Positions 9,193 to 18,396 of a DNA stretch of 64,000 nucleotides are shown piece by piece (positions within the stretch are counted from its first letter, which is position 1; each line of letters begins with the position of its first letter). Source of the stretch: Algihabitans sp965233705 (lineage in GTDB: Bacteria; Pseudomonadota; Alphaproteobacteria; Kiloniellales; DSM-21159); assembly GCA_965233705.1 (NCBI GenBank), contig CBDDTF010000001.1, forward strand, positions 806,001 through 870,000, read 5' to 3'. The translations under genes and the position numbers were made by a program. Below the pieces are notes generated by a model, which worked only from the letters and a program-made list of their open reading frames with translations, was not told the origin of the DNA and did no database searches.

Positions 9193-10644
9193 CTAGCGAA
9201 CCTGCTCCACAGCTTGCTTCTCACCTTGCTGGCCCACCTGCCGGCCGCTGGCCGCCGGGCGCGGCAGGCCGGCATGGCGGGCGCCGACCTCCGCCAGGCG
9301 CGCCGCCACCTCGGCGCCGGGCGGGCTGCTCTTGCGGGTCTGGAGGTCGACATGCACCAGCAGGCTCTCGACCGTCGCGGCCAGCGTGCCGTCGTGCCGG
9401 TGGAGGTGATGGAAGAGGTGCAGCCGCTTGCCCGCGCCGTCGAGCAGCTGGGTGGTGACCGTGATCGAGTCCCCGGCCAGCACCTCGGCGGCATAGCAAA
9501 GGTGCGACTCGACCGTGAAATAGCTCTGGCCGGCGGCGATGTAGGCCGCGTCGGCACCGATCATCTCGAGGAAGCGGTCCGTCGCCTGCGCCGCCGTCTC
9601 CAGGTAGTGGGTTTCGTTCATGTGACCGTTCTGGTCGGTCCAGCTCTCGGGCACCTGGCGCTGCACGGTGACGGGCAGCGCCGCCGGCGCGGGCTCGGGG
9701 AAGCCCGCCTCGTGCTCGCTCAGCACCCGCCCGGCCGCGCTGCCGGACTTCTTCAGGGCACGCAGGATGCCGATCAGGTTGCCGTCGCGCAGACGCTCCA
9801 GCTCGCGGATCGAGTGCGCCCCGGACTGCGCGTCGGACTGCGCGGCAATCGTCTCGACCAGCTCCGGCGTGAAGGCCGGGACCTCGGTCAGTTTGGTCCA
9901 GGGCCACTGCAGAGCGGGACCGAACTGCGCCAGGAAGTGCCGCATGCCGGCCTCCCCGCCGGCGATGCGATAGGTCTCGAAGAGGCCCATCTGGGCCCAA
10001 CGCAGGCCGAAGCCCATGCGGATCGCCTCGTCGATTTCCTCGGTCGTGGCGACCCCGTCCTTGACCAGCCAGAGGCTTTCGCGCCACACGGCCTCGAGCA
10101 GCCGGTCGGCGATATGGGCGTCGATCTCCTTGCGCACGATCAGCGGGAACATGCCGATGGACCGCAGGCGCTCGGCCGCGCGGGCCGTCTCGGCCGGGTC
10201 TCCCACCAGCTCCACGAGCGGCAGCAGATAGACCGGGTTGAAGGGGTGGGCGACGATCGCCCGCGCGCCCTGGGCCGTCAGCTCCGAGGGCTTGAACCCC
10301 GAGGTGGACGAGCCGATCACCGCCGTCGCCGGTGCCGCGTCGCTGATCGCGCGCAGCAGCGGCTGCTTGAGGTCCAGGCGCTCTGGCGCGCTTTCCTGCA
10401 CCCAGTCGGCGTCGGCCACGGCCGTTGCCGGATCGTCGGTGAACCAGAGCCGCCCCTCTTCGGGCAGGGCGCGGTCGTAGAGCGCCGGCAGGGCGCGGCG
10501 CGCGTTGGCCAGGACCTCGCCGACCTTGCGCTCCGCCTCCGGGTCGGGGTCGTGGACGGCGACGTCCCAGCCGTTCAGGAGGAACCGGGCGGCCCAGCCG
10601 CCGCCGATCACGCCGCCGCCGATGATGGCCGCCTTCGCCGTCAT
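9193..10644 (-). CDS. lcdH: L-carnitine dehydrogenase fused to a hot-dog thioesterase
   Basis: A 483-residue two-domain protein. Residues 1-315 are a 3-hydroxyacyl-CoA-dehydrogenase-like NAD-dependent dehydrogenase with IIGGGVIGGGWAARF at the N-terminus and the catalytic-His segment VAHPFNPVYLLPLVE. Residues about 340-470 are a 4HBT-type thioesterase (DQNGHMNETHYLE). Carnitine dehydrogenase oxidises L-carnitine to 3-dehydrocarnitine; in pseudomonads separate CdhA and CdhB do the dehydrogenase and betainyl-CoA thioesterase steps, here joined in one chain as in some rhizobia. The start overlaps the BKACE stop by 4 bp (ATGA). Together the two genes would convert carnitine to glycine betaine and acetoacetate. 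Confidence 0.9.
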   Translation of the reverse strand: MTAKAAIIGGGVIGGGWAARFLLNGWDVAVHDPDPEAERKVGEVLANARRALPALYDRALPEEGRLWFTDDPATAVADADWVQESAPERLDLKQPLLRAISDAAPATAVIGSSTSGFKPSELTAQGARAIVAHPFNPVYLLPLVELVGDPAETARAAERLRSIGMFPLIVRKEIDAHIADRLLEAVWRESLWLVKDGVATTEEIDEAIRMGFGLRWAQMGLFETYRIAGGEAGMRHFLAQFGPALQWPWTKLTEVPAFTPELVETIAAQSDAQSGAHSIRELERLRDGNLIGILRALKKSGSAAGRVLSEHEAGFPEPAPAALPVTVQRQVPESWTDQNGHMNETHYLETAAQATDRFLEMIGADAAYIAAGQSYFTVESHLCYAAEVLAGDSITVTTQLLDGAGKRLHLFHHLHRHDGTLAATVESLLVHVDLQTRKSSPPGAEVAARLAEVGARHAGLPRPAASGRQVGQQGEKQAVEQVR

Positions 10645-11552
10645 GCCGGCGCCCGCTTCACGAGGCCGAGCCGCGCGCGCACCGCGTCGGGGCCGATCAC
10701 CCGCGCGCCCAGCCGCTCGACGATGCCGACCGCCCGCTCGACGAGCTGGGCATTGGTGGCGAGCACGCCCTTGTCGAGGTAGAGGTTGTCCTCCAGGCCG
10801 ACGCGCACGTTGCCGCCGGCGAGCACCGCGGCCGCCACATAGGGCATCTGGTCGCGGGCCAGACTGAAGGCGGACCAGGTCCAGTCGTCCGGAACGGCGT
10901 CGACCATCGCCAGGAGGGTGCGCAGGTCGTTGGGTGCACCCCAGGGCACGCCCATGCAGAGCTGCACCAGGGCGGGGGCGGTCAGCGTCCCCTCCTCCAC
11001 CAGTTGCTTGGCGAACCAGAGATGGCCGGTGTCGAAGGCCTCGACCTCCGGCTTGACGCCCAGCTCGGTCATCATGCCGCCCATCGCGCGGAGCATGCCG
11101 GGCGTGTTGGTCATGACGTAGTCGGCCTCGGCGAAGTTCATCGTGCCGCAGTCGAGCGTGCAGATCTCCGGCCGGCAGGCGGCGATGTGGGCCATGCGCT
11201 CGCTGGCCCCGACCATGTCCGTGCCGGCGGGGTCGAGGGGCAGCGGCGCCTCGACCGACCCGAAGGTGATGTCGCCGCCCATGCCCGAGGTCAGGTTGAG
11301 GACCACGTCGACCTCGGCCGCGCGGATCCGGTCGGTCAGCTCGCGGTAGAGCTCGAGCCGGCGCGAGGGCGCGCCGCTGTCGGGCTCGCGCACGTGGCAG
11401 TGAACCACGGCCGCGCCGGCCTTCGCCGCGGCGATCGCGCTCTCGGCGATCGCGGCCGGGCTGCGCGGCACATGGGGGCTCTTGTCCTGGGTGCCGCCGG
11501 AGCCGGTGACGGCGCAGGTGATGAAGACGTCGCGATTGATGGCCAGGGGCAT
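10641..11552 (-). CDS. cdhC: BKACE family beta-keto acid cleavage enzyme (3-dehydrocarnitine cleavage, CdhC-like)
   Basis: A 303-residue TIM-barrel enzyme of the BKACE (former DUF849) family. Zinc ligands are H51 and H53 (VVHCHVREP), with the conserved Glu near the end in VGLEDNLYL. BKACEs condense a beta-keto acid with acetyl-CoA, giving acetoacetate and a new acyl-CoA; the carnitine-pathway member turns 3-dehydrocarnitine into betainyl-CoA. That assignment rests on the coupled carnitine dehydrogenase-thioesterase and the divergent CdhR-like regulator, not on a residue signature. First gene of the minus-strand operon; ATG at 11552 (MPLAINRDVF). Confidence 0.88.
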   Translation of the reverse strand: MPLAINRDVFITCAVTGSGGTQDKSPHVPRSPAAIAESAIAAAKAGAAVVHCHVREPDSGAPSRRLELYRELTDRIRAAEVDVVLNLTSGMGGDITFGSVEAPLPLDPAGTDMVGASERMAHIAACRPEICTLDCGTMNFAEADYVMTNTPGMLRAMGGMMTELGVKPEVEAFDTGHLWFAKQLVEEGTLTAPALVQLCMGVPWGAPNDLRTLLAMVDAVPDDWTWSAFSLARDQMPYVAAAVLAGGNVRVGLEDNLYLDKGVLATNAQLVERAVGIVERLGARVIGPDAVRARLGLVKRAPA

Positions 11553-11747
11553 CGAAAGCTCGGCAGATCCTAACGTGGTTGAAGCGGCGCCCGCATCGGC
11601 AGCGGCGTCGGCGGGCGCACGGCATAGGGCCGGGGTTTTGCAGACGCCAGAGCCGCCGGCCCGCGTCAGATCCGGGAGGCTAGACCTTGGCGGCCGGACC
11701 GCCTGGTCATATTCTGCCGAAAAGTCGTCGAAATCTGCCAAGCGATT
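11553..11747. promoter_or_regulatory. Divergent regulatory region between cdhR-like and cdhC-like genes
   Basis: A 195-bp non-coding gap between two divergent genes, the only place from which both the regulator and the eight-gene minus-strand operon can be driven. The stretch just before the regulator is AT-richer than its surroundings and has two related boxes, ATTCTGCCGAAAAG and AAATCTGCCAAG (11710-11743), about 20 bp apart, a possible AraC-family direct-repeat site. No convincing -10/-35 pair was seen. Confidence 0.4.
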
Positions 11748-12674
11748 ATGCGTATCACCTTTCTCCTGTTCGACGGTTTCTCCAATATCGTGCTGGGCTG
11801 TCTGCTCGAACCGCTGCGGGCGGTGCGCGACGCCTCGGATCGGCCCGTCGAGTGGGCGATCCTCACGCCCGACGATGCCCCGGTGCACAGTTCCAGCGAC
11901 CTGCGGATCTCGCCGACGGCGCCGGTCGACGCGGTCTCGGGCTGCGACCTGCTGGTCGCCGTCGCCGGATACGGGTTCCGCAGCCAGGTCGATCCGCCGA
12001 CCCTGCAACTGCTTCATCGGCTGACGCGCACCGCCGAGCAGGTGGTGGCGGCCGATACGGCGGCCTGGCTGGTCGCCGCCGCCGGTCTGCTGCGCGAGCA
12101 GGAGGCGACGATCCACTGGCAGGTACTGGCCGAGTTCGCCGAGACCTTCCCCGAGGTTTCGGTCGTCCCCACTCGCTACGTGAAGCAGGGCCGCATCTGG
12201 ACCTGCGGCGGCGCCTCCACCGCGCTGGACCTCGCCCTGTCCTTCATCAAGGACAGCTTCGGCCCCGCCGTGGCGTTCGACGCCTCCTCCCTGTTCCTGC
12301 ACGACGCCGAGCGGCAGCGGAAGTTCGGCCGCGGGCCCAATCATCTGCAGTCCCGCGGTTCGGCGAAACTGCACAGCCTGGTCAACATGATGGTCGACAC
12401 GATCGAGGCGCCCGTTCCGCTCGACCAGCTCGCGGCGCGCGCCAACCTGTCGCTGCGGACCCTGCACCGGCTTTTCGTCAGGGAGATCGGCATGACGCCG
12501 GGCCGCTACTACCAGCTCCTGCGCCTGTCCCGGGCGCGCGACCTGGCGACCAGCACCGAGCTCGACCTGCGCGAGATCGCCCTGCGCTCCGGCTTCGCCG
12601 ACGCCTCCTCGCTCGGCAAGGCCTTCAAGGCCGCCTTCGGCGCCAGCCTCAGCAAGACCCGCTTCTCGCGCTAG
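11748..12674 (+). CDS. cdhR: GATase1-AraC family transcriptional regulator (CdhR-like)
   Basis: A 308-residue regulator: residues 1-185 form a DJ-1/PfpI-like (class I glutamine amidotransferase-like) sensor domain (MRITFLLFDGFSNIVLG, later GGASTALDLALSFI), and residues about 215-300 carry two AraC helix-turn-helix motifs (LAARANLSLRTLHRLF; LREIALRSGFADASSLGKAF). CdhR of Pseudomonas aeruginosa, which senses carnitine and activates cdh genes, has this architecture, as do GbdR and SouR. Divergent placement next to the carnitine dehydrogenase and BKACE genes supports the same job here. The exact ligand is inferred. Confidence 0.85.
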   Translation: MRITFLLFDGFSNIVLGCLLEPLRAVRDASDRPVEWAILTPDDAPVHSSSDLRISPTAPVDAVSGCDLLVAVAGYGFRSQVDPPTLQLLHRLTRTAEQVVAADTAAWLVAAAGLLREQEATIHWQVLAEFAETFPEVSVVPTRYVKQGRIWTCGGASTALDLALSFIKDSFGPAVAFDASSLFLHDAERQRKFGRGPNHLQSRGSAKLHSLVNMMVDTIEAPVPLDQLAARANLSLRTLHRLFVREIGMTPGRYYQLLRLSRARDLATSTELDLREIALRSGFADASSLGKAFKAAFGASLSKTRFSR

Positions 12675-12965
12675 CCTGATCCGCGGGCACCCAGGCCCTC
12701 GCGCCCCGAAAGGCCCGCCGCAGAGTCCATGGCGAGTGACTCCACGATGCCAGACTCCCTGGCGGCACCGCCGGCTCTCGACCGCGGATGCCTATGCGCC
12801 GGAGATGATGGCGGCCGGCCGAGACGCCTTGGACGCGATCCTCGTCGACCCGGACATGCGCAACGACCGCTCGTCGCTCCGTCCGGTGGAGGGAGTTGCG
12901 TGTCCTTTGCGTGTCAAGGGCGGTGCAGCTCTTGGCTGACACCGCCCCTAACGCCTTGATAAACC
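12675..12965. other. Intergenic stretch, no confident gene
   Basis: Between the cdhR-like gene and the 3' end of the tRNA. A 67-codon frame (12736-12939, +) contains AYAPEMMAAGRDALDAIL, which reads like a protein fragment, but no family is recognised and no good ribosome site precedes it. A possible remnant; otherwise only the terminator-like hairpin listed separately. Confidence 0.4.
12918..12947 (-). terminator. Hairpin downstream of tRNA-Pro
   Basis: Read on the minus strand, GGGCGGTG and CACCGCCC (8-bp perfect arms, 14-nt loop) lie about 20 bases after the tRNA 3' end. The following sequence is TTGACA, so the T tract is weak. Position suits a tRNA terminator. Confidence 0.45.
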
Positions 12966-13042
12966 TGGTCGGGGAGAGAGGATTCGAACCTCCGGCCCCT
13001 ACGTCCCGAACGTAGTGCTCTACCAGGCTGAGCTACTCCCCG
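12966..13042 (-). tRNA. tRNA-Pro (anticodon CGG)
   Basis: Read on the minus strand it starts CGGGGAGTAGCTCAGCCTGG and folds into a standard cloverleaf: a 7-bp acceptor stem (CGGGGAG with CTCCCCG), an anticodon arm ACTACG-TTCGGGA-CGTAG with CGG at positions 34-36, and a T loop GGTTCGAATCC. The discriminator is A and CCA is encoded (12968-12966). It serves CCG proline codons, heavily used in this GC-rich DNA. It stands alone. Confidence 0.97.
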
Positions 13043-13448
13043 GCAGGGTCCCGCCGGCCGGGGACCGCCTTCTCGCGAAGGGATCACCGGCCCGGGCGGC
13101 GCTATATAGCCCGCCACGCCCGCCGACGCAATGCCTGCGCGACACGCGCGGCGGCGGCGGCGCGCAGCCACGCTCGCGCGCACCGAGGGCGCCCGGAAAG
13201 GCTGAACAGGCACCGGCGGATGCAATCGCCCCTGACGGCGCAAGTCGCCTCAACCCCCGGTGGCCTCAAGCGGACTTACGGCTTGTGGGGTCGCCACAGC
13301 TTGGATAGTTTTGAGCCGGTTTCGGGGGGAATTGGCTGAACCAGGGTCCATCCAAGAGGCTCGGCACCTGCTCCTCCCGCACCACAGCCACTCGGAGGCC
13401 GCAGCGGCACCTCCGCTGCGGTCGGCAAAGCTCAGGGAGGAGCTTCAC
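13043..13448. other. Leader region of the DctPQM operon
   Basis: About 400 bp between the 5' end of the tRNA (minus) and the TRAP binding-protein start. It must hold promoters for both. No family-level gene was seen, and no sigma-70 boxes that I would defend. The last bases (AGGGAGGAGCTTCAC) are the ribosome site for dctP. Confidence 0.4.
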
Positions 13449-14507
13449 ATGAGAGTTCGTGCACTGACCCGGTCGGCCCTCGCCCTCGCGGCGGCCGCCG
13501 GCGTGGCCGCCGTCGCCTCAACCGCCGAGGTGAAGGCCCAGGAAGTCAACTGGAACATGCAGTCCACCTACCCCGGCTCGCTGACGCAGCTGGGCACGCT
13601 GGGCAAGCGCATCGAGCAGCGGCTGCGCGAGGTCTCGGGCGGCGAGATCAACATCGTCTTTCAGGAGCCCGGCGCCATCGTGCCGGCGCTGGAGGTCTTC
13701 GATGCCGTGGCCTCGGGCGCGGTCGAGGCCGGCTGGTCGACGCCGGGCTACTGGGCCGGCAAGGTCCCCTCGCTGCCGCTCTTCGCCGCGGTGCCGTTCG
13801 GCCCGCGCGCCGGCGAGTACATGGCCTGGTTCTACTTCGGCGGCGGCAAGGAGCTGTTCGACGAGATCTACGCCCGCTACGGCATCAAGTCGGTGATGTG
13901 CGCGGTGATCGCGCCGGAGGCCTCCGGCTGGTTCACCAAGCCGATCGAGTCGCCCGGCGACCTGCAGGGCCTGAAGATGCGCTTCTTCGGCCTGGGCGCC
14001 AAGGTGATGGAGAAGATGGGCGTGTCCACCCAGCTCCTGGCCGGCGGCGACATCTTCCCGGCGCTGGAGCTCGGCACCATCGACGCCACCGAGTTCTCCA
14101 TGCCGGCGATCGACCTGAACCTCGGCTTCTACCAGGTCGCCAAGCACTACTACCTGCCGGGCTGGCACCAGCAGTCGACCTTCTTCGACCTGATGATGAA
14201 CAAGGCGATGTGGGACGGCCTGAGCGAGCAGCAGCAGGCGCAGATCGAGACGGTCTGCGGCGACAACGTGCGCTACGGCGTCGCCGAGGGCGAGTACCTG
14301 CAGTTCTCCGCCCTGCAGGAGCTGGAGGACAAGGGCGTCACCATCCATCGCTGGTCGCCCGAGATCCTCGGCGCGCTGGAAGACGCCTGGGCCGAGGTGG
14401 TGCAGGAAGAGGTCGCCAACGACGAGGACTTCGCCCGCGTCTGGGAGTCGCTCTCGACCTTCCGGGACAACTACGAGCGCTGGGGTGAGCTCGGCTACCT
14501 CGACTAG
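13449..14507 (+). CDS. dctP: TRAP transporter substrate-binding protein, DctP family
   Basis: A 352-residue periplasmic protein with a Sec signal peptide (MRVRALTRSALALAAAAGVA, cleavage near AEVKAQ). The mature part has the DctP fold, including GLKMRFFGLGAKVMEKMG near residue 175, which holds the conserved Arg that binds the carboxylate of ligands, and PALELGTIDATEF. The ATG at 13449 has GGGAGGAGC just upstream; reading in from further upstream gives no signal peptide. It captures an organic acid for the DctQ/DctM permease encoded downstream. The W-rich lipid-like subgroup (family 7-like, YYLPGWHQQ) often takes 2-oxo acids or monocarboxylates, but the ligand cannot be set from here. Confidence 0.94.
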   Translation: MRVRALTRSALALAAAAGVAAVASTAEVKAQEVNWNMQSTYPGSLTQLGTLGKRIEQRLREVSGGEINIVFQEPGAIVPALEVFDAVASGAVEAGWSTPGYWAGKVPSLPLFAAVPFGPRAGEYMAWFYFGGGKELFDEIYARYGIKSVMCAVIAPEASGWFTKPIESPGDLQGLKMRFFGLGAKVMEKMGVSTQLLAGGDIFPALELGTIDATEFSMPAIDLNLGFYQVAKHYYLPGWHQQSTFFDLMMNKAMWDGLSEQQQAQIETVCGDNVRYGVAEGEYLQFSALQELEDKGVTIHRWSPEILGALEDAWAEVVQEEVANDEDFARVWESLSTFRDNYERWGELGYLD

Positions 14508-14847
14508 GGGCTGAGCGGTTCCCGCGCACCGGCCGCCTGCGCCGATGCCCCGCGCGTGGGCGCGGCGGCCGGAACGCCCGGGGACCGTCCCTCGAGGGCG
14601 CTGAAGCTGCAAAGGTGACCGAGGCCCGCCGGTCGCGCGGGCCAGGCCCTGGTCCTGCGCCCTCAAGCGTTGCCCTTTCCGCCGTGCCGCCCGCCCAACG
14701 CCCCGGCGCAGCCGCCCGTTTCGCGCGCGCCACCCGGCGGCGCCACGGCCGAAACGGCAGCCCCTGCCGAACCGCAGACACCGGGCGCAGGCCCATGCAC
14801 AAGGCGGCGCCGTATCCCGACGGAGCCAGGGAGGTCAGGTCGCGATC
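14508..14847 (+). other. Long dctP-dctQ intercistronic gap
   Basis: A 340-bp gap inside an otherwise tight operon. It is very GC-rich and has no convincing gene. Such a gap after a binding-protein gene often carries an mRNA-stabilising hairpin or a partial terminator so that the binding protein is made in excess; I see short GC palindromes but no T tract. Confidence 0.4.
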
Positions 14848-15504
14848 ATGTATGCCTTGATGAAGTTCAGCGATTGGCTGGGCGGCATCGCCACCTGGGT
14901 GGGCCGCGCCGCCGCCTGGCTGGCGATCCCGCTGATGCTGATCATCGTGGTCGACATCACGATGCGCAAACTGGTCGAGTTCTATCCCTGGCTGGTCGAG
15001 ACCTTCATGTACCGCGAGATCGGCTCGACCAAGCTGCAGGAGATGGAGTGGCACCTGCACGCGGTGCTCTTTCTGCTCTGCCTGGGCTACGCCTACATCA
15101 AGAACGCCCATGTCCGGGTCGAGGTGGTGCGCGAGCGGATCGGCCCGCGGCTGCGCGCCTGGTTCGAGCTGTTCGGGGCGATCGTCTTCGTCGTCCCCTA
15201 CTGCTACGTGATCCTCTGGTACGGCTACGACTTCGCCGAACGGGCCTTCATGCTCAACGAGCAGTCCTCGGCCCTGACCGGCCTGCCGATGCGCTGGATC
15301 ATCAAGACGATGCTGCCGGTCGGCTTCGCCTTCCTGGCGGTCGCCGCGCTCTCGGTGGCCTTGCGCAACTTCATCTATCTCTTCGGCCCGCCGGAGCTGC
15401 GCGAGGAGGCGGGCACCTACGTGGAACACTCGGACATCGAAGGCCTCGTGCACGAGGCCGAGGAGGAGCTGGAGGAGTACAACCGCCAGCAGCAGCGGAG
15501 GTAG
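14848..15504 (+). CDS. dctQ: TRAP transporter small permease, DctQ family
   Basis: A 218-residue membrane protein with four predicted helices (about 18-40, 68-88, 105-128, 150-172) and the DctQ signature YAYIKNAHVRVEVVRERIGP between helices 2 and 3. The acidic C-terminal tail (HEAEEELEEYNRQQQRR) is cytoplasmic. Its ATG is preceded by AGGTCGCGATC, the same 11 bases that precede the dctM start. It bridges the binding protein and the large permease. Confidence 0.93.
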   Translation: MYALMKFSDWLGGIATWVGRAAAWLAIPLMLIIVVDITMRKLVEFYPWLVETFMYREIGSTKLQEMEWHLHAVLFLLCLGYAYIKNAHVRVEVVRERIGPRLRAWFELFGAIVFVVPYCYVILWYGYDFAERAFMLNEQSSALTGLPMRWIIKTMLPVGFAFLAVAALSVALRNFIYLFGPPELREEAGTYVEHSDIEGLVHEAEEELEEYNRQQQRR

Positions 15505-15513
15505 GTCGCGATC

Positions 15514-16875
<1,362 letters not shown>

Positions 16876-16965
16876 GGCCCGAGGGGGCGCGCGGGGGGCG
16901 CGCGGGGGGGCGCCCGGGGGGACGCCCGGGGGGACGCCCGGGGCCCGCCCCGGCGGCGGGCACGA
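16876..16965 (+). repeat. G-run repeat after dctM
   Basis: Directly after the dctM stop, short units made of CGCGC or CGCCC/ACGCCC spacers alternate with runs of 5-7 G, for example three spaced GGGGGG(A)CGCCC units between 16910 and 16945. Five or more G runs on the coding strand could fold into a G-quadruplex in the dctM mRNA 3' end. It is followed by GC-rich inverted sequence but no T tract. Confidence 0.7.
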
Positions 16966-17060
16966 GGCGACGGCCGCCGGCCCGGCTTGGGCCGGCAAAG
17001 GCCGTGGGCCAGCCGGCGATCGGATCAGGCGGCCGTCGGGCCAGCCGGCGGCACGGATCA

Positions 17061-17094
17061 GGCGGCGGTGCGGGTCAGGCGGCGGTGCGGGTCA
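17061..17094. repeat. 17-bp direct repeat at the 3' end of the DUF2336 gene
   Basis: GGCGGCGGTGCGGGTCA occurs twice in a row (17061-17077 and 17078-17094), with a further diverged copy just downstream of the gene. The repeat contains the last codons and stop of the DUF2336 gene; because 17 is not a multiple of 3, only one copy sets the stop. Looks like replication slippage. Confidence 0.8.
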
Positions 17095-18229
17095 GGCGGT
17101 CGATCAGATAGTCGAGATCGTCGCCGGGCCAGGTCTCGTCCTGCTCGAACAGGGTCAGCAGGCGCTCCAGCAGCCGGGCGGTGAAGCGCGCCCGGTCGTT
17201 CGGCCCGCCGTCGTAGTCGGTCTCGCGCACGACCTCGACGGCGGCGCGCAGGACCGGCAATTTCGCCTCCGACAGGCCGGCACGGCGGCACAGCGAGGAG
17301 AGGCCGAGCTCGCCCTCGTCGTAGATCAGGATGCGGGCATTGGCCAGCGGCACCCGGGCGAGGTGCGCCAGCGCCGCCTCGAAGAAGGCGAGGTCGCCGA
17401 CGCAAAGCCCGCGCAGCACGAGGGAGTCCGTCAAGCGCCCGCGCTTGGCCAGCGCCGCGATCAGATGCTGAAGCTCCTCCGCGCCCCGGCTTTGGCCGGC
17501 GATCTGCAGCACGGCGCGGTCGCGCACCTGCAGCACCAGATCGGCCACGGCATCGGGGCCGAGATCGCCGCGCGCGGTCAGCAGCTCCTGAAGCTGCGCC
17601 GAGAGGCTGGCAACGAGCTGTTCGGCAATGCCCGGCGGCAAGTGATTCCGGCGCGCGAGCTGGTCGCCCACGGCCGGCTCCTCGGCGAAGTCGCGCAGCA
17701 CCCGCTGCAGGTCGGCTTCGGCGATCGCCGCGCCCTCATTGCCGACCAGATGGGCGACCGCCTCGGAATGGCCGGTGTCGATCACCGCCTCGCTGACCTC
17801 GGCCGAGACCTGCGCGCGCTGGGCGATCGCGGCGACCCGCTGCGGCGCCGCCTCGCGCACGATCTCCAGCAACGCGGCATCGCTGAGCGCCGCCGAGTGG
17901 CGCAACATCGGCAGGGCCACGGAGTCCACGTCGCGCACCAGCGCGCCGGCCAGCTCCTGCGGCAGATCGGGAGCGTGCTTGAGATGCTCGGCCAGGGCCT
18001 CGCGGACCATCACGGCGGCATCGCGCACCAGGACGGCGAAGATCTCCTGCGCCAGCTTGCGCTCGCCGGCGCCAAGCGTCGCCTCGGTAAAGCTGTCGGC
18101 GATCTTGGCGGCGGTCTCGGCCCGCGTCTCGGGCGAGGGGTCGGCCAGCAGATGCGCCACATCGGCCTGCGTCAGGGTGGGCCGCTTCTCGGAGCGCCCG
18201 CCGCCGAACGCGAGGACATCATCGGTCAT
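17075..18229 (-). CDS. DUF2336 domain protein
   Basis: A 384-residue helical-repeat protein matching the DUF2336 pattern seen across alphaproteobacteria: HEAT-like helices throughout, LVRDAAVMVREALAEHLKHAP near residue 65, and LRGLCVGDLAFFEAALAHLARVP near 265. The ATG at 18229 (MTDDVLAFGG) is preferred over one 18 bp upstream because GGAAG sits about 8 bases before it. No signal peptide or membrane segment. In Caulobacter relatives such proteins have been tied to localisation or signalling, but function here is unknown. Monocistronic. Confidence 0.88.
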   Translation of the reverse strand: MTDDVLAFGGGRSEKRPTLTQADVAHLLADPSPETRAETAAKIADSFTEATLGAGERKLAQEIFAVLVRDAAVMVREALAEHLKHAPDLPQELAGALVRDVDSVALPMLRHSAALSDAALLEIVREAAPQRVAAIAQRAQVSAEVSEAVIDTGHSEAVAHLVGNEGAAIAEADLQRVLRDFAEEPAVGDQLARRNHLPPGIAEQLVASLSAQLQELLTARGDLGPDAVADLVLQVRDRAVLQIAGQSRGAEELQHLIAALAKRGRLTDSLVLRGLCVGDLAFFEAALAHLARVPLANARILIYDEGELGLSSLCRRAGLSEAKLPVLRAAVEVVRETDYDGGPNDRARFTARLLERLLTLFEQDETWPGDDLDYLIDRLTRTAA

Positions 18230-18396
18230 GCGCAGGCTTCCATGCACGGGTCAAGGGCGCCGGCCATCGCGGCCTCACGCCATCCGCAGAAGTTTGAAAC
18301 AGAGGCGTTAAGCCGCCCTTAATCCGCCCCGCTCCCGTTTGGCCAGGTCCCATTGGCCGCCCCGCCGCCGGGTCGCCCGGCGGCGGTTGCGGGCGC

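Noticed and set aside
12736..12939. Possible 67-residue protein with AYAPEMMAAGRDALDAIL
   Set aside because: No ribosome site, no known family, and it overlaps the tRNA terminator hairpin. It may be a gene remnant, but the evidence is too thin for a gene call.
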